NCBI RefSeq assembly: GCF_020405185.1
Contig: NZ_CP084463.1
Location: forward strand, 496,001 to 560,000
Origin: Halomicrobium salinisoli
GTDB lineage: Archaea; Halobacteriota; Halobacteria; Halobacteriales; Haloarculaceae
Direction of reading: 5' to 3'
DNA: 64,000 nt
Part shown: positions 1 through 11,317 of the stretch, one piece after another
Numbering within the stretch: position 1 is the first letter of the stretch
Layout: each line of letters starts with the position of its first letter
The notes under the pieces: generated by a model
Told to the model about the DNA's origin: nothing
The model's database searches: none
What the model saw: only the letters and a program-made list of their open reading frames with translations
Program-made: the position numbers and the translations under genes

Positions 1-1131
1 CTCCTCCTCGACACGCTCGCCGGCCTCGATGATCTCCTCGGTGGCCTCGTCGGCGGAGGCGGAGGCGTCCTGCCCGCTCTCGGCGGCCTCGCGGGCCTGC
101 TGGGCGCTGGTCGAGACCTGGTCGGCGGTCGCGGCGATCTCCTCCATCGAGGCGGAGAAGGAGGACATCTCGTCGGCGACCTCCTGGAGCAACTCGAGTT
201 GCTCCTCGGTACGCTCGTCGGCCTCGTCCATGGCCGACGCCGTCTCGTCGGCGAGCTCGCAGACGTAGTCGACCTTCTCCCGGATGTCGTCGGTCAGCAC
301 CTCCAGCGTCCCGGCCATCTCGTTGACGTGGGTGACGACCTCCACGACCTCATCGTCGAGGATCTCCTCGGCCTCCGCGGGGGCCTGCGCCCGGGCGGAG
401 AGGTCGCCGCCGCCGACCGCGTCGAGCGTCGTCGCGACCTCCTCGACGAGCGACCGGATGGCCTCTTCGCGCTCGACCTGGTCGCTCTGGTCGTACACCA
501 TCTCGACGACGCACTCGAGCTCGCCGCGCTCGTCGAACAGCGGCTGGGCGCTGAACCAGATGGGGACCTCCTCGCCGCGGGCGTTGAGCATGGTGCTCTC
601 GTCCTCGTAGCGGATCACGTCGAGGTCCTCGTTCCGGTTGACGCCGTACTCCTCGTGGGCGGTCCGGGGCGCGGCGACGATCTTGTCCGCCAGCGTCTTC
701 GAGCGGCGGTCGTCCTGGTAGAACGCCGTGGCCGAGTCGGTGGTACCGACGACGTCCTCGCGGTCGGTGCCACACAGCTCCTCGGCCCCGGTGTTCCAGT
801 GGAGCACCTCGTGGTCGGGCGCCGTGACGAAGATACAGAACGGCAGCGCGTCTAGGACGTCCTCCGGCCGGAGCCCGGCTGATACCAATTTACTGTCCGG
901 TCCGCGGTGCGCCGGGTCGCCGTCACCGCCCTCGTCCCGGTCCGGCACCTCGGCCGCGGCGTCGTCGTCGGCCGCCGAGCCGCCCTCGGACCGCACGCCG
1001 CCGTCGGGCACTCGCCGCTCGGCCGGTCCGTCCGCCGCCGGATCGTCCGCCGCCGCCCCCGTTTCCGACTCCGAGGGCGACGGGTCGCGCCCCGATACTA
1101 ACCTGTTAACGACTCCCTTTATCCGGTCCAT
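1..1131 (-). CDS. Soluble PAS-domain methyl-accepting transducer (HTR type), 3' end cut by window
   Basis: The gene reads leftward from an ATG at 1131 and is still open after 377 codons at base 1, so the C-terminus is missing. Residues 1-65 are acidic and disordered. A PAS-like sensor follows (about 68-185, with FCIFVTAPDHEVLHWN early in it). Then comes a linker and the start of a methyl-accepting coiled-coil signalling region (from about 265), rich in Glu/Ala/Ser heptads. No membrane segment is visible, so it is probably a cytoplasmic transducer feeding the CheA/CheW pathway. The PAS cofactor or signal cannot be told from sequence. A second soluble transducer lies at 53862-54824. Confidence 0.85.
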   Translation of the reverse strand, partial: MDRIKGVVNRLVSGRDPSPSESETGAAADDPAADGPAERRVPDGGVRSEGGSAADDDAAAEVPDRDEGGDGDPAHRGPDSKLVSAGLRPEDVLDALPFCIFVTAPDHEVLHWNTGAEELCGTDREDVVGTTDSATAFYQDDRRSKTLADKIVAAPRTAHEEYGVNRNEDLDVIRYEDESTMLNARGEEVPIWFSAQPLFDERGELECVVEMVYDQSDQVEREEAIRSLVEEVATTLDAVGGGDLSARAQAPAEAEEILDDEVVEVVTHVNEMAGTLEVLTDDIREKVDYVCELADETASAMDEADERTEEQLELLQEVADEMSSFSASMEEIAATADQVSTSAQQAREAAESGQDASASADEATEEIIEAGERVEEE

Positions 1132-1277
1132 AGTTGGGGTAGTCGTGGTAACGGCCTTAGTCTATTCCTCTACTATCAAATGTGATATTCTCGCGCCGGG
1201 TTGATGGCCCACCGGCTGCCGACCGGTCGCTCGTTCTCTCGCGGCTGTCTACTGGTCGAAGCCGGTCGGATAGCCGC

Positions 1278-1676
1278 TCACGGCAGACCGCCGGGTCCGG
1301 TCGCCTCGACCCAGTTGTCCTCGTCGAGTACCAGCTCTGAGAGCGCCGCGGCGACCTCGCGTGCGGTCGCCTCGCGCTCGAAGAAGGAGAGGTTCACCAG
1401 CGCGTCGCCGAGCGACCGCCCGACCTCCTCGGTGGGGTAGCTGTCGTCGCCGACCACCGCCTCGACCTGGCGGGTGAGCTGCTTTGCCAGTTCGGATTGT
1501 GCGGGCTCGGAGAGCCGATAGCCCGCGGGCATGAGGTCGGCCGTGACGGCGTACCCCTCCTCGTAGCGCTCGACGCCGAAGAACGGTCGGTCCTCGGCCT
1601 CTGCGGCAGCGTACGCGTCGTCGCGGGCGTCCCGCGTCTCGTACAATGGGACGTCCGACGGATCGTATCCGGGCAC
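1278..1676 (-). CDS. Conserved small haloarchaeal protein of unknown function
   Basis: This 132-residue acidic protein begins with MPGYDPSDVPLYETRDARDD. I do not recognise a named family. It has no signal peptide, membrane segment or cysteine cluster. It is mostly predicted helix, with Asp/Glu-rich composition and the codon usage of its neighbours, which argues that it is real. It is transcribed divergently from the GH3 gene. The 259-bp gap between them holds a duplicated 23-bp motif and the GH3 promoter. Confidence 0.7.
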   Translation of the reverse strand: MPGYDPSDVPLYETRDARDDAYAAAEAEDRPFFGVERYEEGYAVTADLMPAGYRLSEPAQSELAKQLTRQVEAVVGDDSYPTEEVGRSLGDALVNLSFFEREATAREVAAALSELVLDEDNWVEATGPGGLP

Positions 1677-1727
1677 GGTCGACGGTAGCGCCTCGATTGC
1701 TATGTACCTTGTTCTCGGGCAGCGAGG

Positions 1728-1788
1728 CCGAGCGCCACCGAGGCCTCGGACAGTGCGAGCGGGAGCCGAGCGCCAGCGAGGCCTCGGA
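1728..1788 (+). repeat. Short direct repeat upstream of GH3 gene
   Basis: Two near-identical 23-bp copies lie at 1728-1750 and 1766-1788 and differ at one base. Each ends in the palindromic core GAGGCCTC. They sit in the divergent gap about 150 bp before the GH3 start. The function is unknown. Confidence 0.6.
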
Positions 1789-1896
1789 CCGGAGGGAGCA
1801 GGCCAAACCGCACCGAGCCCGAACGACGTGGCGGCCGGCCAATCGCCCGCGAACGGCGTCGTCGGGGCCGCTGGCGCCTCGCTGGCGTCTCGCTAC

Positions 1897-1912
1897 CCAC
1901 ATGTTTATGTGG
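1897..1912 (+). promoter_or_regulatory. GH3 promoter TATA region inside a perfect inverted repeat (candidate operator)
   Basis: The arms CCACAT and ATGTGG are separated by GTTT, so the TATA-like GTTTATG lies inside the palindrome. The distance to the ATG at 1936 is about 29 bp, the archaeal TATA-to-start spacing, which implies a leaderless mRNA. A dyad directly over the TATA box is a typical archaeal repressor position. The TrmB-type regulator encoded just downstream at 4257 is a candidate binder (inference). Confidence 0.55.
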
Positions 1913-1935
1913 TCTGTATCGGAATCTGCGTGCGT

Positions 1936-4152
1936 ATGGCATCTAGCGAGCAGGTATCTACGACAGACGACGTCGTCGACGTCGACGAGCTCCTCGACGA
2001 TCTCTCGCTCTCTGAGAAGGTGGGACAGATGGTGGGGACGTTCGTCGGGGCGATGGACTACGAGGTCTCGCCCGAGGACGCCAAGGAGATGATCCGCGAG
2101 TACGGGGTTGGATCGGTCGCGGCCTTCGGGATCGGGGTGTCCTGGCACCACGACCCCGAGGCGGTCGCCGAGCTCTCCAACGAGCTCCAGCGCGTGGCGG
2201 TGGAGGAGACCGACCACGGCATCCCGGTGTTGCTGCCCGTCGACGCGATCCACGGCAACGCGTACGTCAACGAGGCCGCCGTCTACCCCCACGGCCTGGG
2301 GATGGCAGCGACCCGGAACGAGCCGCTGGTCGAGCGCAGCGGGGAGATCACGGGCCTGGAGATCCGCGCCAGCGGCGCCCGGATCAACTACGGGCCGAAC
2401 TGCGACCTCGTCCGGGATCCGCGGTGGGGGCGGACCTTCGAGACGTTCGGCGAGAGCCCGCTGCTGTGTGGCGACCTGGGCGCGGCGCTGATCCGCGGCC
2501 AGACGGACCCGCCCGAGGGGGAGGGCGTCGCCGCGACGGCCAAGCACTTCCCCGCCTACGGCGACCCCGAGGGCGGCGAGGACACCGGCGTCGTCGACCG
2601 CTCGCCCAGCACCGTCCACCACACGTTCGTACCGCCGTTCGAGAAGGCGCTGGACGCCGGGGCCCGGATCGTCATGCCCTGCTACAACTCCATCGACGGC
2701 CTGCCGGTCCACGGCTCCGAGCGGTACCTCACGGAGCTGCTGCGCGAGCGCATGGGCTTCGACGGCCCCGTCCTTTCGGACTGGGGCGGCGTCGACATGC
2801 TCCACGAGAAACACAAGACCGCCCGCGACCAGCGCGACTCCGCCCGCCAGGCCGTCCAGGCCGGCCTCGATCAGGTCTCCATCGGCGGCCCCGACTACGC
2901 CGAGCACATCCAGTCGCTCGTCGAGGACGGCGAACTGAGCGAGGAGCGCGTCGACGAGGCCGTCCGCCGCATCCTCGAACTGAAGCGCGAGGTCGGCCTG
3001 TTCGACGACCCCTACGTCGACGTCGACCGCGCCAGCGAGGTCGTCGGCCGCGAGGAGCACCGCGAGCACGCCCTCGAGGCCGCACGCCAGGCCCAGACGC
3101 TGCTGCAGAACGAGGGCGACCTGCTGCCGCTCGACCCCGACGTCGAGTCGGTCCTGGTGACGGGCCCGAACGCCGACGACCTCAAACACCAGATGGGCGG
3201 CTGGGGCGTCGACGAGGTCGAGGAGACCTCGGGTACGACCGTGCTGGAGGGCGTCGAGAGCGTCGTCGGCGACGACACCGAGGTCCGCTACGAGCAGGGG
3301 GCCACCGTCCGCGAGACGGAGGACCTCGACGCGGTCCGCGCGGCCGCCGAAGACAGCGACGTCGCCGTCGCCGTCCTGGGCGAGAACTGGTACTTCCACG
3401 AGTTCGGCCCGCAGGACATCGCCGGCGAGACGGGCACCTGGCCCACGCGGACCGACCTCGAACTGTCCGACGCCCAGCAGGAGCTGCTGCGGACCGTCCA
3501 CGAGACCGGCACGCCGACCGTCCTCGTGACGATCACCGGCCGGCCGCTGGCGATCAACTGGGCCGCCGACAACGTCCCGGCGATCCTGCAGTCCTACTAT
3601 CCGGGCAACGAGGGCGGCCGGGCCGTCGCCGAGACGCTGTTCGGCGAGCACAACCCCGCGGGCAAGCTTCCCATCTCCGTGCCGAAGTCCGCGGCGCACC
3701 TGCCGACGCGGTTCAACTACCTGCGCCACCCGACGCCCATCGGCGACGACGAGCACCCCGACTCCTACGATCCGCTCTTCGAGTTCGGCCACGGCCTCAG
3801 CTACACGGACTTCGAGGTCCGGGACCTGGCGCTGTCCGACGCCGAGATCGGTCCCGGCGAGTCCGTGACCGCGACCGTCGAGGTCGAGAACGTCGGCGAG
3901 CGCGCGGGCGCGAAGGCGATCGACGCCTTCCTCTCGGACGCCGTCAGCAGCCGCGTGCGGCCCGTGAAGGAGCACGTCGGCTACGACCGCGTCGAACTGG
4001 CGCCCGGCGAGTCCGCGACCGTCGAGATCGAGGTCCCGAATCGCGCGCTCGCGGTCACCGACTCCGAGGGCCGCAAGACCGTCGAGCCGGGCCGGTTCGA
4101 CCTCGAGGTCGAGGGCCTCGAGGCCGCCTTCGAGGTCACCTCCCAGTACTGA
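1936..4152 (+). CDS. Glycoside hydrolase family 3 beta-glucosidase
   Basis: This 738-residue protein probably hydrolyses beta-linked glucosides or xylosides from the non-reducing end. It has the three GH3 parts: an (alpha/beta)8 barrel (about 30-330), the GH3 C-terminal alpha/beta domain (about 385-600) and a fibronectin type III-like tail (about 640-735). The KH pair of the substrate pocket is K203-H204, in KHFPAYG. The SDW motif places the nucleophile at D282. No signal peptide is visible, so it is probably intracellular. The ATG at 1936 fits the TATA spacing and family N-termini; an open frame continues upstream to 1702 but is non-coding. The TrmB-type regulator follows after 104 bp on the same strand. 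Confidence 0.93.
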   Translation: MASSEQVSTTDDVVDVDELLDDLSLSEKVGQMVGTFVGAMDYEVSPEDAKEMIREYGVGSVAAFGIGVSWHHDPEAVAELSNELQRVAVEETDHGIPVLLPVDAIHGNAYVNEAAVYPHGLGMAATRNEPLVERSGEITGLEIRASGARINYGPNCDLVRDPRWGRTFETFGESPLLCGDLGAALIRGQTDPPEGEGVAATAKHFPAYGDPEGGEDTGVVDRSPSTVHHTFVPPFEKALDAGARIVMPCYNSIDGLPVHGSERYLTELLRERMGFDGPVLSDWGGVDMLHEKHKTARDQRDSARQAVQAGLDQVSIGGPDYAEHIQSLVEDGELSEERVDEAVRRILELKREVGLFDDPYVDVDRASEVVGREEHREHALEAARQAQTLLQNEGDLLPLDPDVESVLVTGPNADDLKHQMGGWGVDEVEETSGTTVLEGVESVVGDDTEVRYEQGATVRETEDLDAVRAAAEDSDVAVAVLGENWYFHEFGPQDIAGETGTWPTRTDLELSDAQQELLRTVHETGTPTVLVTITGRPLAINWAADNVPAILQSYYPGNEGGRAVAETLFGEHNPAGKLPISVPKSAAHLPTRFNYLRHPTPIGDDEHPDSYDPLFEFGHGLSYTDFEVRDLALSDAEIGPGESVTATVEVENVGERAGAKAIDAFLSDAVSSRVRPVKEHVGYDRVELAPGESATVEIEVPNRALAVTDSEGRKTVEPGRFDLEVEGLEAAFEVTSQY

Positions 4153-4256
4153 CCCGGGGTCGCCGGTCGGCGCCGCGTTCGCTACGGTCCAGTCGAGACA
4201 AATACTTGCGACGTCGGCGGCGGAACGTTTTACTCGCGAGCCGTTCGGTATCCCCC

Positions 4257-5429
4257 ATGGACACCGACCGCCTCCACGACGCGCTGACGCGCGCCGGGCT
4301 GACATCCTATCAGGCGGACGTCTATCTCGCACTGCTGGAACTGGGGTCGGCGCCGGTGGTGGACGTCGCCGACCGGGCCGGCGTCCCGACCTCCCAGACC
4401 TACGACGTGGTGCGATCGCTGGAGGACCGGGGCTTCGTCGAGACAGTCGAGCGCGACCGGCTCCACGCCCGCGCGACCGAGCCCGACGTCGTCCTCGAGG
4501 AGCTGCGCGGGACCGGCGAACTGCTGACCGACGCGGCCGACGCCATCGAGGACCGCTGGGAGCGACCCGCGCCGGAGGACTACCGGGTCAGCGTGGTCAA
4601 GCACCGGAAGACGGTCCTCGACCGGGCGCGCGACGCCATCGCTGACGCCGCGGTCTCGATCGAGATCGCCCTCACGCCGGACCAGTTCGAGGCGCTGCGG
4701 GCGGCGCTGGAGCAGGCCGCCGAGCGCGGCGTCGTCGTCCGCGCCATCCTCTACGGTCCGGCGGGCGACCTCGACCTCGCCGACACGACCCTGGCGGAGG
4801 TGCGCCACGGCGCGCTCCCGGGGCCGTTCCTGGCCATCGTCGATCGCCGGCAGTCGTACTTCGCCCCGAACGTCCACGGCGACGAGCCCTACGGCATCCT
4901 GCTGGACGACACCATCCTCTCTTTCGTCCTGCACTGGTACTTCCTGACCTGCGTGTGGGTCCACTCCGAGACGGTGGCCGTCGGGGTCGACCGGCCGACC
5001 TACGTCAGCATCGAGGAGTTCATCCGCGACGCGGCGCCGCTGTGGTACGACGGCGCGGCGATCGAGGTCACCGTCTCGGGCCACGCGCCCGGAACCGGCG
5101 AGCGGACGACGGTCAGCGGCGTCGTGGTCGACGTCCACGGCGAGGACGGCCTCTGGCCCGGCACGTCGCCGACCTACGACGAACTGGCCGGCGTCTCGGC
5201 GCTCGTCGTCCTCGACGACGAGGAGCTGCGGACCGTCGGCGGCTGGGGCGCCGTCTACGAGGACCTGGAGGCCGAGATCATCCGCGTCGACGGCATCACC
5301 TACCCAGAGTCCGGGACCGCCGGCTGGCCGTGGCCGCGGGGGAGCGACGAGTCGCCGTCGACCGCCGCGGACGACGAACCGCCGGCCGACGGCGGCGGTC
5401 GAAGGGGCTTTGGAGCCGGCGACGAATAG
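4257..5429 (+). CDS. TrmB-family sugar-sensing transcriptional regulator
   Basis: This 390-residue protein has an N-terminal winged helix (about 1-75; LTSYQADVYLALLELG is the TrmB/HTH_11 hallmark). A TrmB-type effector domain follows (about 105-360), and the acidic tail is disordered. Members of this family repress or activate sugar transport and metabolism genes and bind sugars with the C-terminal domain. It is next to a GH3 glucosidase, so control of that gene is the simplest guess. A TATA-like TTTTACT lies about 25 bp before the ATG. Confidence 0.87.
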   Translation: MDTDRLHDALTRAGLTSYQADVYLALLELGSAPVVDVADRAGVPTSQTYDVVRSLEDRGFVETVERDRLHARATEPDVVLEELRGTGELLTDAADAIEDRWERPAPEDYRVSVVKHRKTVLDRARDAIADAAVSIEIALTPDQFEALRAALEQAAERGVVVRAILYGPAGDLDLADTTLAEVRHGALPGPFLAIVDRRQSYFAPNVHGDEPYGILLDDTILSFVLHWYFLTCVWVHSETVAVGVDRPTYVSIEEFIRDAAPLWYDGAAIEVTVSGHAPGTGERTTVSGVVVDVHGEDGLWPGTSPTYDELAGVSALVVLDDEELRTVGGWGAVYEDLEAEIIRVDGITYPESGTAGWPWPRGSDESPSTAADDEPPADGGGRRGFGAGDE

Positions 5430-5456
5430 TCGGGCCATGACAGGCGGGTGGTTCAC

Positions 5457-7703
<2,247 letters not shown>

Positions 7704-7803
7704 CCGGGGCGGCCGCGCGCTCTGGCGAACTATCGGTCTCGGACCCGTACGGTCCGGCGATATTCCCCTATGAATTAAGCCGTCCCGGACTGACGGGGAG
7801 TCT

Positions 7804-8745
7804 ATGTCGAAACTCGTCGCCGTCGGTGAGACGCCGCTGGCGCTCGCGCCCTCCGAGACCGACCGCCTGGAGCACGCCCGCGACCTCGGACTGCGGGCCG
7901 ACGGGACCGAGAGCAACGTGGCCGTCGCGGCCTCGCGGCTGGGCGCCGCGGCGACGTGGGTCTCGCGGCTTCCCGACACGCCGCTGGGGCGCCGCGTGGT
8001 GTCCGAACTGCGCGAGCACGGCCTGAACACCGCGGTGGACTGGGTCGATGACGGCCGCCAGGGACTGGCCTTCAGCGAGCCCGGACGGACGCCCCGGGAG
8101 GGGGCGGTGATCGAGGACCGGACCGGCGCCGCGATGGCCGAGGCCGAGGCCAACGCGCTTCCCAGAGCGCCCATCGAGCACGCGGAGACGCTGTTCGTCG
8201 CCGGGTCGACGCCGGCGCTGTCCGAGACGGCGCGGCGGACCGCCCGGTCGCTGTACCGTCACTTCGAGGGCACCCGCGTCCTCGACCTGGACTACCGGCC
8301 CGGGCTATGGTCGGTCGAGGCCGCCCGCGAGTACTTCACGGACGTGCTGGACGCGGTCGACGTGCTGATCGCTCGCGAGCGGGACGTCGAGCGGGTCCTG
8401 GGCGAGTCTGGCTCCGCCCGCGAGGTCGTCCACGCGGTCGCGGCGGGCCACGACCTCGACTCCGTCGTGATCACCTGTGCCGACGGCAGCGCCGCCGCCC
8501 GGGTCGACAACGTGGTCCACGAGGTCGCGGCCGTCGAGGCCGACGTGGCGAACCCGGCCGGCGACCACGAGGCCTTCACGGGCGCCGTCCTCGCGGCGCG
8601 GCTCGACGGCGAACCGATGGACGCCGCGCTCGATCGCGGGGCCGCCGGCGCCGCGCTGGCCCGGACCCTCGACGGGCCGATCCCCGCCGTCTCCGCTGGG
8701 GAGGTCCAGCGACTGGTCGACGAGCAGTCCTCGGGCGGTCGGTGA
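7804..8745 (+). CDS. PfkB-family sugar kinase homologue (KDG-kinase-like) with altered catalytic motif
   Basis: This 313-residue protein is related to haloarchaeal 2-keto-3-deoxygluconate kinases: the N-terminus (GET, then ESNVAVAASRLG, then LPDTPLGRRVVSELREHG) follows that family closely. The second PfkB signature, normally D-P-T-G-A-G-D-A-F, reads N-P-A-G-D-H-E-A-F at residues 250-258. The anion-hole GAG is therefore GDH, and the catalytic Asp position is Glu256. It may be inactive, or may use another phosphate donor or substrate. TATA-like AATTAAG lies about 27 bp before the ATG, suggesting a leaderless message. Confidence 0.8.
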   Translation: MSKLVAVGETPLALAPSETDRLEHARDLGLRADGTESNVAVAASRLGAAATWVSRLPDTPLGRRVVSELREHGLNTAVDWVDDGRQGLAFSEPGRTPREGAVIEDRTGAAMAEAEANALPRAPIEHAETLFVAGSTPALSETARRTARSLYRHFEGTRVLDLDYRPGLWSVEAAREYFTDVLDAVDVLIARERDVERVLGESGSAREVVHAVAAGHDLDSVVITCADGSAAARVDNVVHEVAAVEADVANPAGDHEAFTGAVLAARLDGEPMDAALDRGAAGAALARTLDGPIPAVSAGEVQRLVDEQSSGGR

Positions 8746-8785
8746 CCGGCGGCTGAGGTACCTGCCCGGTTTACGGGCCGGACGC

Positions 8786-8838
8786 TGAGAGACTCACTCC
8801 GTTCGTCTCTCAAGCCCTGTCTCGCTACGCTCGACAGG
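8786..8838 (+). repeat. Two adjacent hairpins of the TCNCTNCGNTC-loop family
   Basis: Hairpin 1 (8786-8812) has the 8-bp stem TGAGAGAC/GTCTCTCA and loop TCACTCCGTTC. Hairpin 2 (8816-8838) has the 6-bp stem CCTGTC/GACAGG and loop TCGCTACGCTC. Both lie 3' of the kinase-like gene. The stems differ but the 11-nt loops follow one pattern seen repeatedly in the window. Confidence 0.7.
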
Positions 8839-8885
8839 AAGCGAGTGCGGGACTCTTAACCGGGTCACGCCCCCATCCGGGACCA

Positions 8886-9980
8886 ATGACTGTCATCGAG
8901 GGCGTCCACGAGGACCACGGCGCGGCCTTCCGAGAGGTCGCGGGCCGGCGCGTGGTCGACCACTACGGCAAGCCCGAACGCGTCCACCGCGCGGTGCGCA
9001 CCGTCGTCGGCGTGATCGAGATGGGGTACGGCGTCGTCACCGTCACCGGCGAGGACCGCGTCGACTTCGTCGACGACGCCGTCTCGAACCGCGTCCCGAC
9101 GACCGACGGCGAGGGCGTCTACGCGCTGCTGCTGGACCCCGACGGCGCCGTCGAGACAGACATGTACGTCTACAACGCCGGCGAGCGCTTGCTCCTGTTC
9201 GTCCCGCCGGACCGCGCCGACCCGCTCGTCGAGGACTGGCGCGACAAGACGTTCGTCCAGGACGTCGCGATCAACGACGCCACCGACGAGTTCGCCGTCT
9301 TCGGCGTCCACGGCCCGCAGGCCACCGAGAAGATCGCGAGCGTCCTCAACCACGCGCCCTCCCCCGACGAGTCGCTCTCCTTCGTCCGCGGGACGATGGT
9401 CGACGCCGGCGTCACGGTGATCCGCGGCGACGGGCTCGTCGGCGAGGAGGGCTTCGAGGTGGTCTGCGCCGCCGACGTCGCCGACGAGGTGTTCGACACG
9501 CTGGAGAACCGTGGGCTCAACGCCGCCCCCTTCGGCTACCGGACCTGGGAGGCGCTGACCCTGGAGGCGGGGACGCCCCTGTTCGACACCGAGATCGAGG
9601 GCCGGCTCCCCAACGCCGTCGGCCTGCGCAACGCGGTGGACTTCGAGAAGGGCTGTTTCGTCGGCCAGGAAGTGGTCGCCCGCATCGAGAACCGCGGCCG
9701 ACCGCCCGAGCGGCTAGTCGGCCTCGCCTGCGAGCGCGTGCCCGAGGCCGGCGCGGCCGTCCTCGACGGCGACGCCGCCGTCGGCGAGGTCACCCGCGCC
9801 GTCGAGAGCCCGACGCTGGGCGAGCCCGTCGCGCTGGCCGCCGTCGACTACGACGCCCCGACGGACCTGCGCGTCCGCGTCGACGGCGACGAAGTGGCGG
9901 CCGAGCGGACCGCGCTCCCCTTCGTCGAGGGGTCCGACGACTCCGCGCGCCGGCCGCGGTACCCCGGCGACGCGGCGTGA
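8886..9980 (+). CDS. YgfZ/GcvT-family folate-binding protein
   Basis: This 364-residue protein has the glycine-cleavage T-protein fold. It carries the YgfZ signature KGCFVGQE at residues 255-262, including the conserved cysteine. YgfZ-type proteins bind folate and assist iron-sulfur cluster assembly or repair, whereas true GcvT transfers the aminomethyl group. No gcvH or gcvP is nearby, so a YgfZ-like or demethylase-like role is more likely than glycine cleavage. TATA-like CTTAACC lies about 28 bp before the ATG. Confidence 0.82.
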   Translation: MTVIEGVHEDHGAAFREVAGRRVVDHYGKPERVHRAVRTVVGVIEMGYGVVTVTGEDRVDFVDDAVSNRVPTTDGEGVYALLLDPDGAVETDMYVYNAGERLLLFVPPDRADPLVEDWRDKTFVQDVAINDATDEFAVFGVHGPQATEKIASVLNHAPSPDESLSFVRGTMVDAGVTVIRGDGLVGEEGFEVVCAADVADEVFDTLENRGLNAAPFGYRTWEALTLEAGTPLFDTEIEGRLPNAVGLRNAVDFEKGCFVGQEVVARIENRGRPPERLVGLACERVPEAGAAVLDGDAAVGEVTRAVESPTLGEPVALAAVDYDAPTDLRVRVDGDEVAAERTALPFVEGSDDSARRPRYPGDAA

Positions 9981-10064
9981 CGCGGACGGCGGCTCCCCGG
10001 TCGGCCATCCCGTCTGCCCGGTAGCTACCGGACGATCGCCGATCGGTTACCGTCAGAATTTAAA

Positions 10065-10080
10065 TACTCTCCCGAGAGTA
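10065..10080 (+). promoter_or_regulatory. Promoter-proximal inverted repeat before LolA-like gene
   Basis: A TATA-like ATTTAAATAC (about 10058-10067) runs into the perfect dyad TACTCTC-CC-GAGAGTA (10065-10080). The start codon is at 10133, so a 5' leader of roughly 45 nt is expected. The position suits an operator. Confidence 0.45.
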
Positions 10081-10132
10081 CTAGTATCAACGCCGCCCCG
10101 CGACACAGAAACCGACCCGTTCCCCCCTACAC

Positions 10133-11317
10133 ATGGCACGTCGGTACGTCACAACCGAACGAATCGTTCTCGCGGTCGTCACGCTGGTCGTCGCGAGCGG
10201 GCTCGCCGGAACCGCCTGGCTCGTCGCCGCCGACGGGAACGCGCCGGCCCGCCCCGCTATCGACGCCGACGTGGCCGACCGGTACGACTCGATCGACGGC
10301 CTCGCCGCGACCCGGACGACGGTCATCGAGCGCAACGGCACGGATGCCAGCGAGACGACATACGCCGTGCGATTGCGGCCCGACACGGGCGAGCGCCGCC
10401 TGGACCTCCGGTCGGGCCCGCGCCGGTACGACCGGCGCGTCTCCAACGGCTCGGTCCGCTGGCTGTACGACGCCGACGAGGGCGCCGCGATCGTGATCCC
10501 CGACGGCGGCGTCCCGGAGCAGGCCGTCCGCGGCGAGCGGATCGAGCGGCTGTTCGCCCGCCTGAACGCGACGGACTCCGGCGACGGCGCCCGCCCGCCG
10601 GTCGAACCGCTGCCGGTCGTCCCCGAGTCCGGCGCCGGCGGATCGGCGCCCGCCCGGACCGACCTGGGCGTCGACTACGCGGGCACCGAGGCCGTCGACG
10701 GCCGGACGGCCCACGTCCTCCGGATCACGTCGCGGCCGGGCGTCGACGCCGACTACGAGCAGACGCTGTGGATCGACGCCGAGCGGTTCTTCCCGCTGCG
10801 CCAGCGCACGGCGTGGACCGACGACGGCGAGCGGACGGCGGTGACGACGACCTACGCGGACGTCCGCTTCGATCCGGGACTGACGGACGAGGCGTTCGAG
10901 CCCGCCGTCCCCGAGAACGCGACCGTCCGGCACCTGGAGACGCCCGAGACGCGGACCTTCCGGCGCGTCGGCGACCTCCGGGCGGCGACGGACGTCGCGG
11001 TACCCGAACCGGACGTGCCGCCGTCGTACGCGCTGACCTACGCGACGGCGACCGAGGGGCGGATCCACGGCGTCAGCCTCCGGTACGCGAACGACACGTC
11101 CTGGATCGGCGTCTCGAAGTACAACTACACCTACCGGAATCGGGACGACGGTGAGCGCGTGCGGGTCGGCGACCGGAACGGGACGCTCGTCCGCGGGACG
11201 ACTCACTCGCTGTCCTGGCAGTGCGACTCGTACCGCTACACCGTCCGCGGACGAGGCGTCCCGGCGTCGCTGCTCGTCGACGTCGGCCGGTCGGTCGGCT
11301 GTCCGGCCGACAGTTAG
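10133..11317 (+). CDS. Membrane-anchored LolA/RseB-like protein
   Basis: This 394-residue protein starts with one hydrophobic segment (about 11-32), an uncleaved anchor or signal peptide. The extracellular part resembles haloarchaeal outer-membrane lipoprotein-sorting (LolA/DUF2092-like) proteins: a beta-rich half-barrel with the phrase QTLWIDAERFFPLR typical of that fold. These proteins are thought to bind lipids or a hydrophobic signal outside the cell; haloarchaea have no outer membrane, so the true ligand is unknown. Two late cysteines (in WQCDSY and VGCPAD) may form a disulfide. Confidence 0.75.
   Translation: MARRYVTTERIVLAVVTLVVASGLAGTAWLVAADGNAPARPAIDADVADRYDSIDGLAATRTTVIERNGTDASETTYAVRLRPDTGERRLDLRSGPRRYDRRVSNGSVRWLYDADEGAAIVIPDGGVPEQAVRGERIERLFARLNATDSGDGARPPVEPLPVVPESGAGGSAPARTDLGVDYAGTEAVDGRTAHVLRITSRPGVDADYEQTLWIDAERFFPLRQRTAWTDDGERTAVTTTYADVRFDPGLTDEAFEPAVPENATVRHLETPETRTFRRVGDLRAATDVAVPEPDVPPSYALTYATATEGRIHGVSLRYANDTSWIGVSKYNYTYRNRDDGERVRVGDRNGTLVRGTTHSLSWQCDSYRYTVRGRGVPASLLVDVGRSVGCPADS

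Noticed and set aside
1249..4332. 1027-codon open frame on the minus strand across the GH3 gene
   Set aside because: It is a shadow of GC-rich codon bias in the real plus-strand gene. Its translation is Arg/Gly/Val-rich with no domain, and it covers the minus gene at 1278-1676 in another frame.
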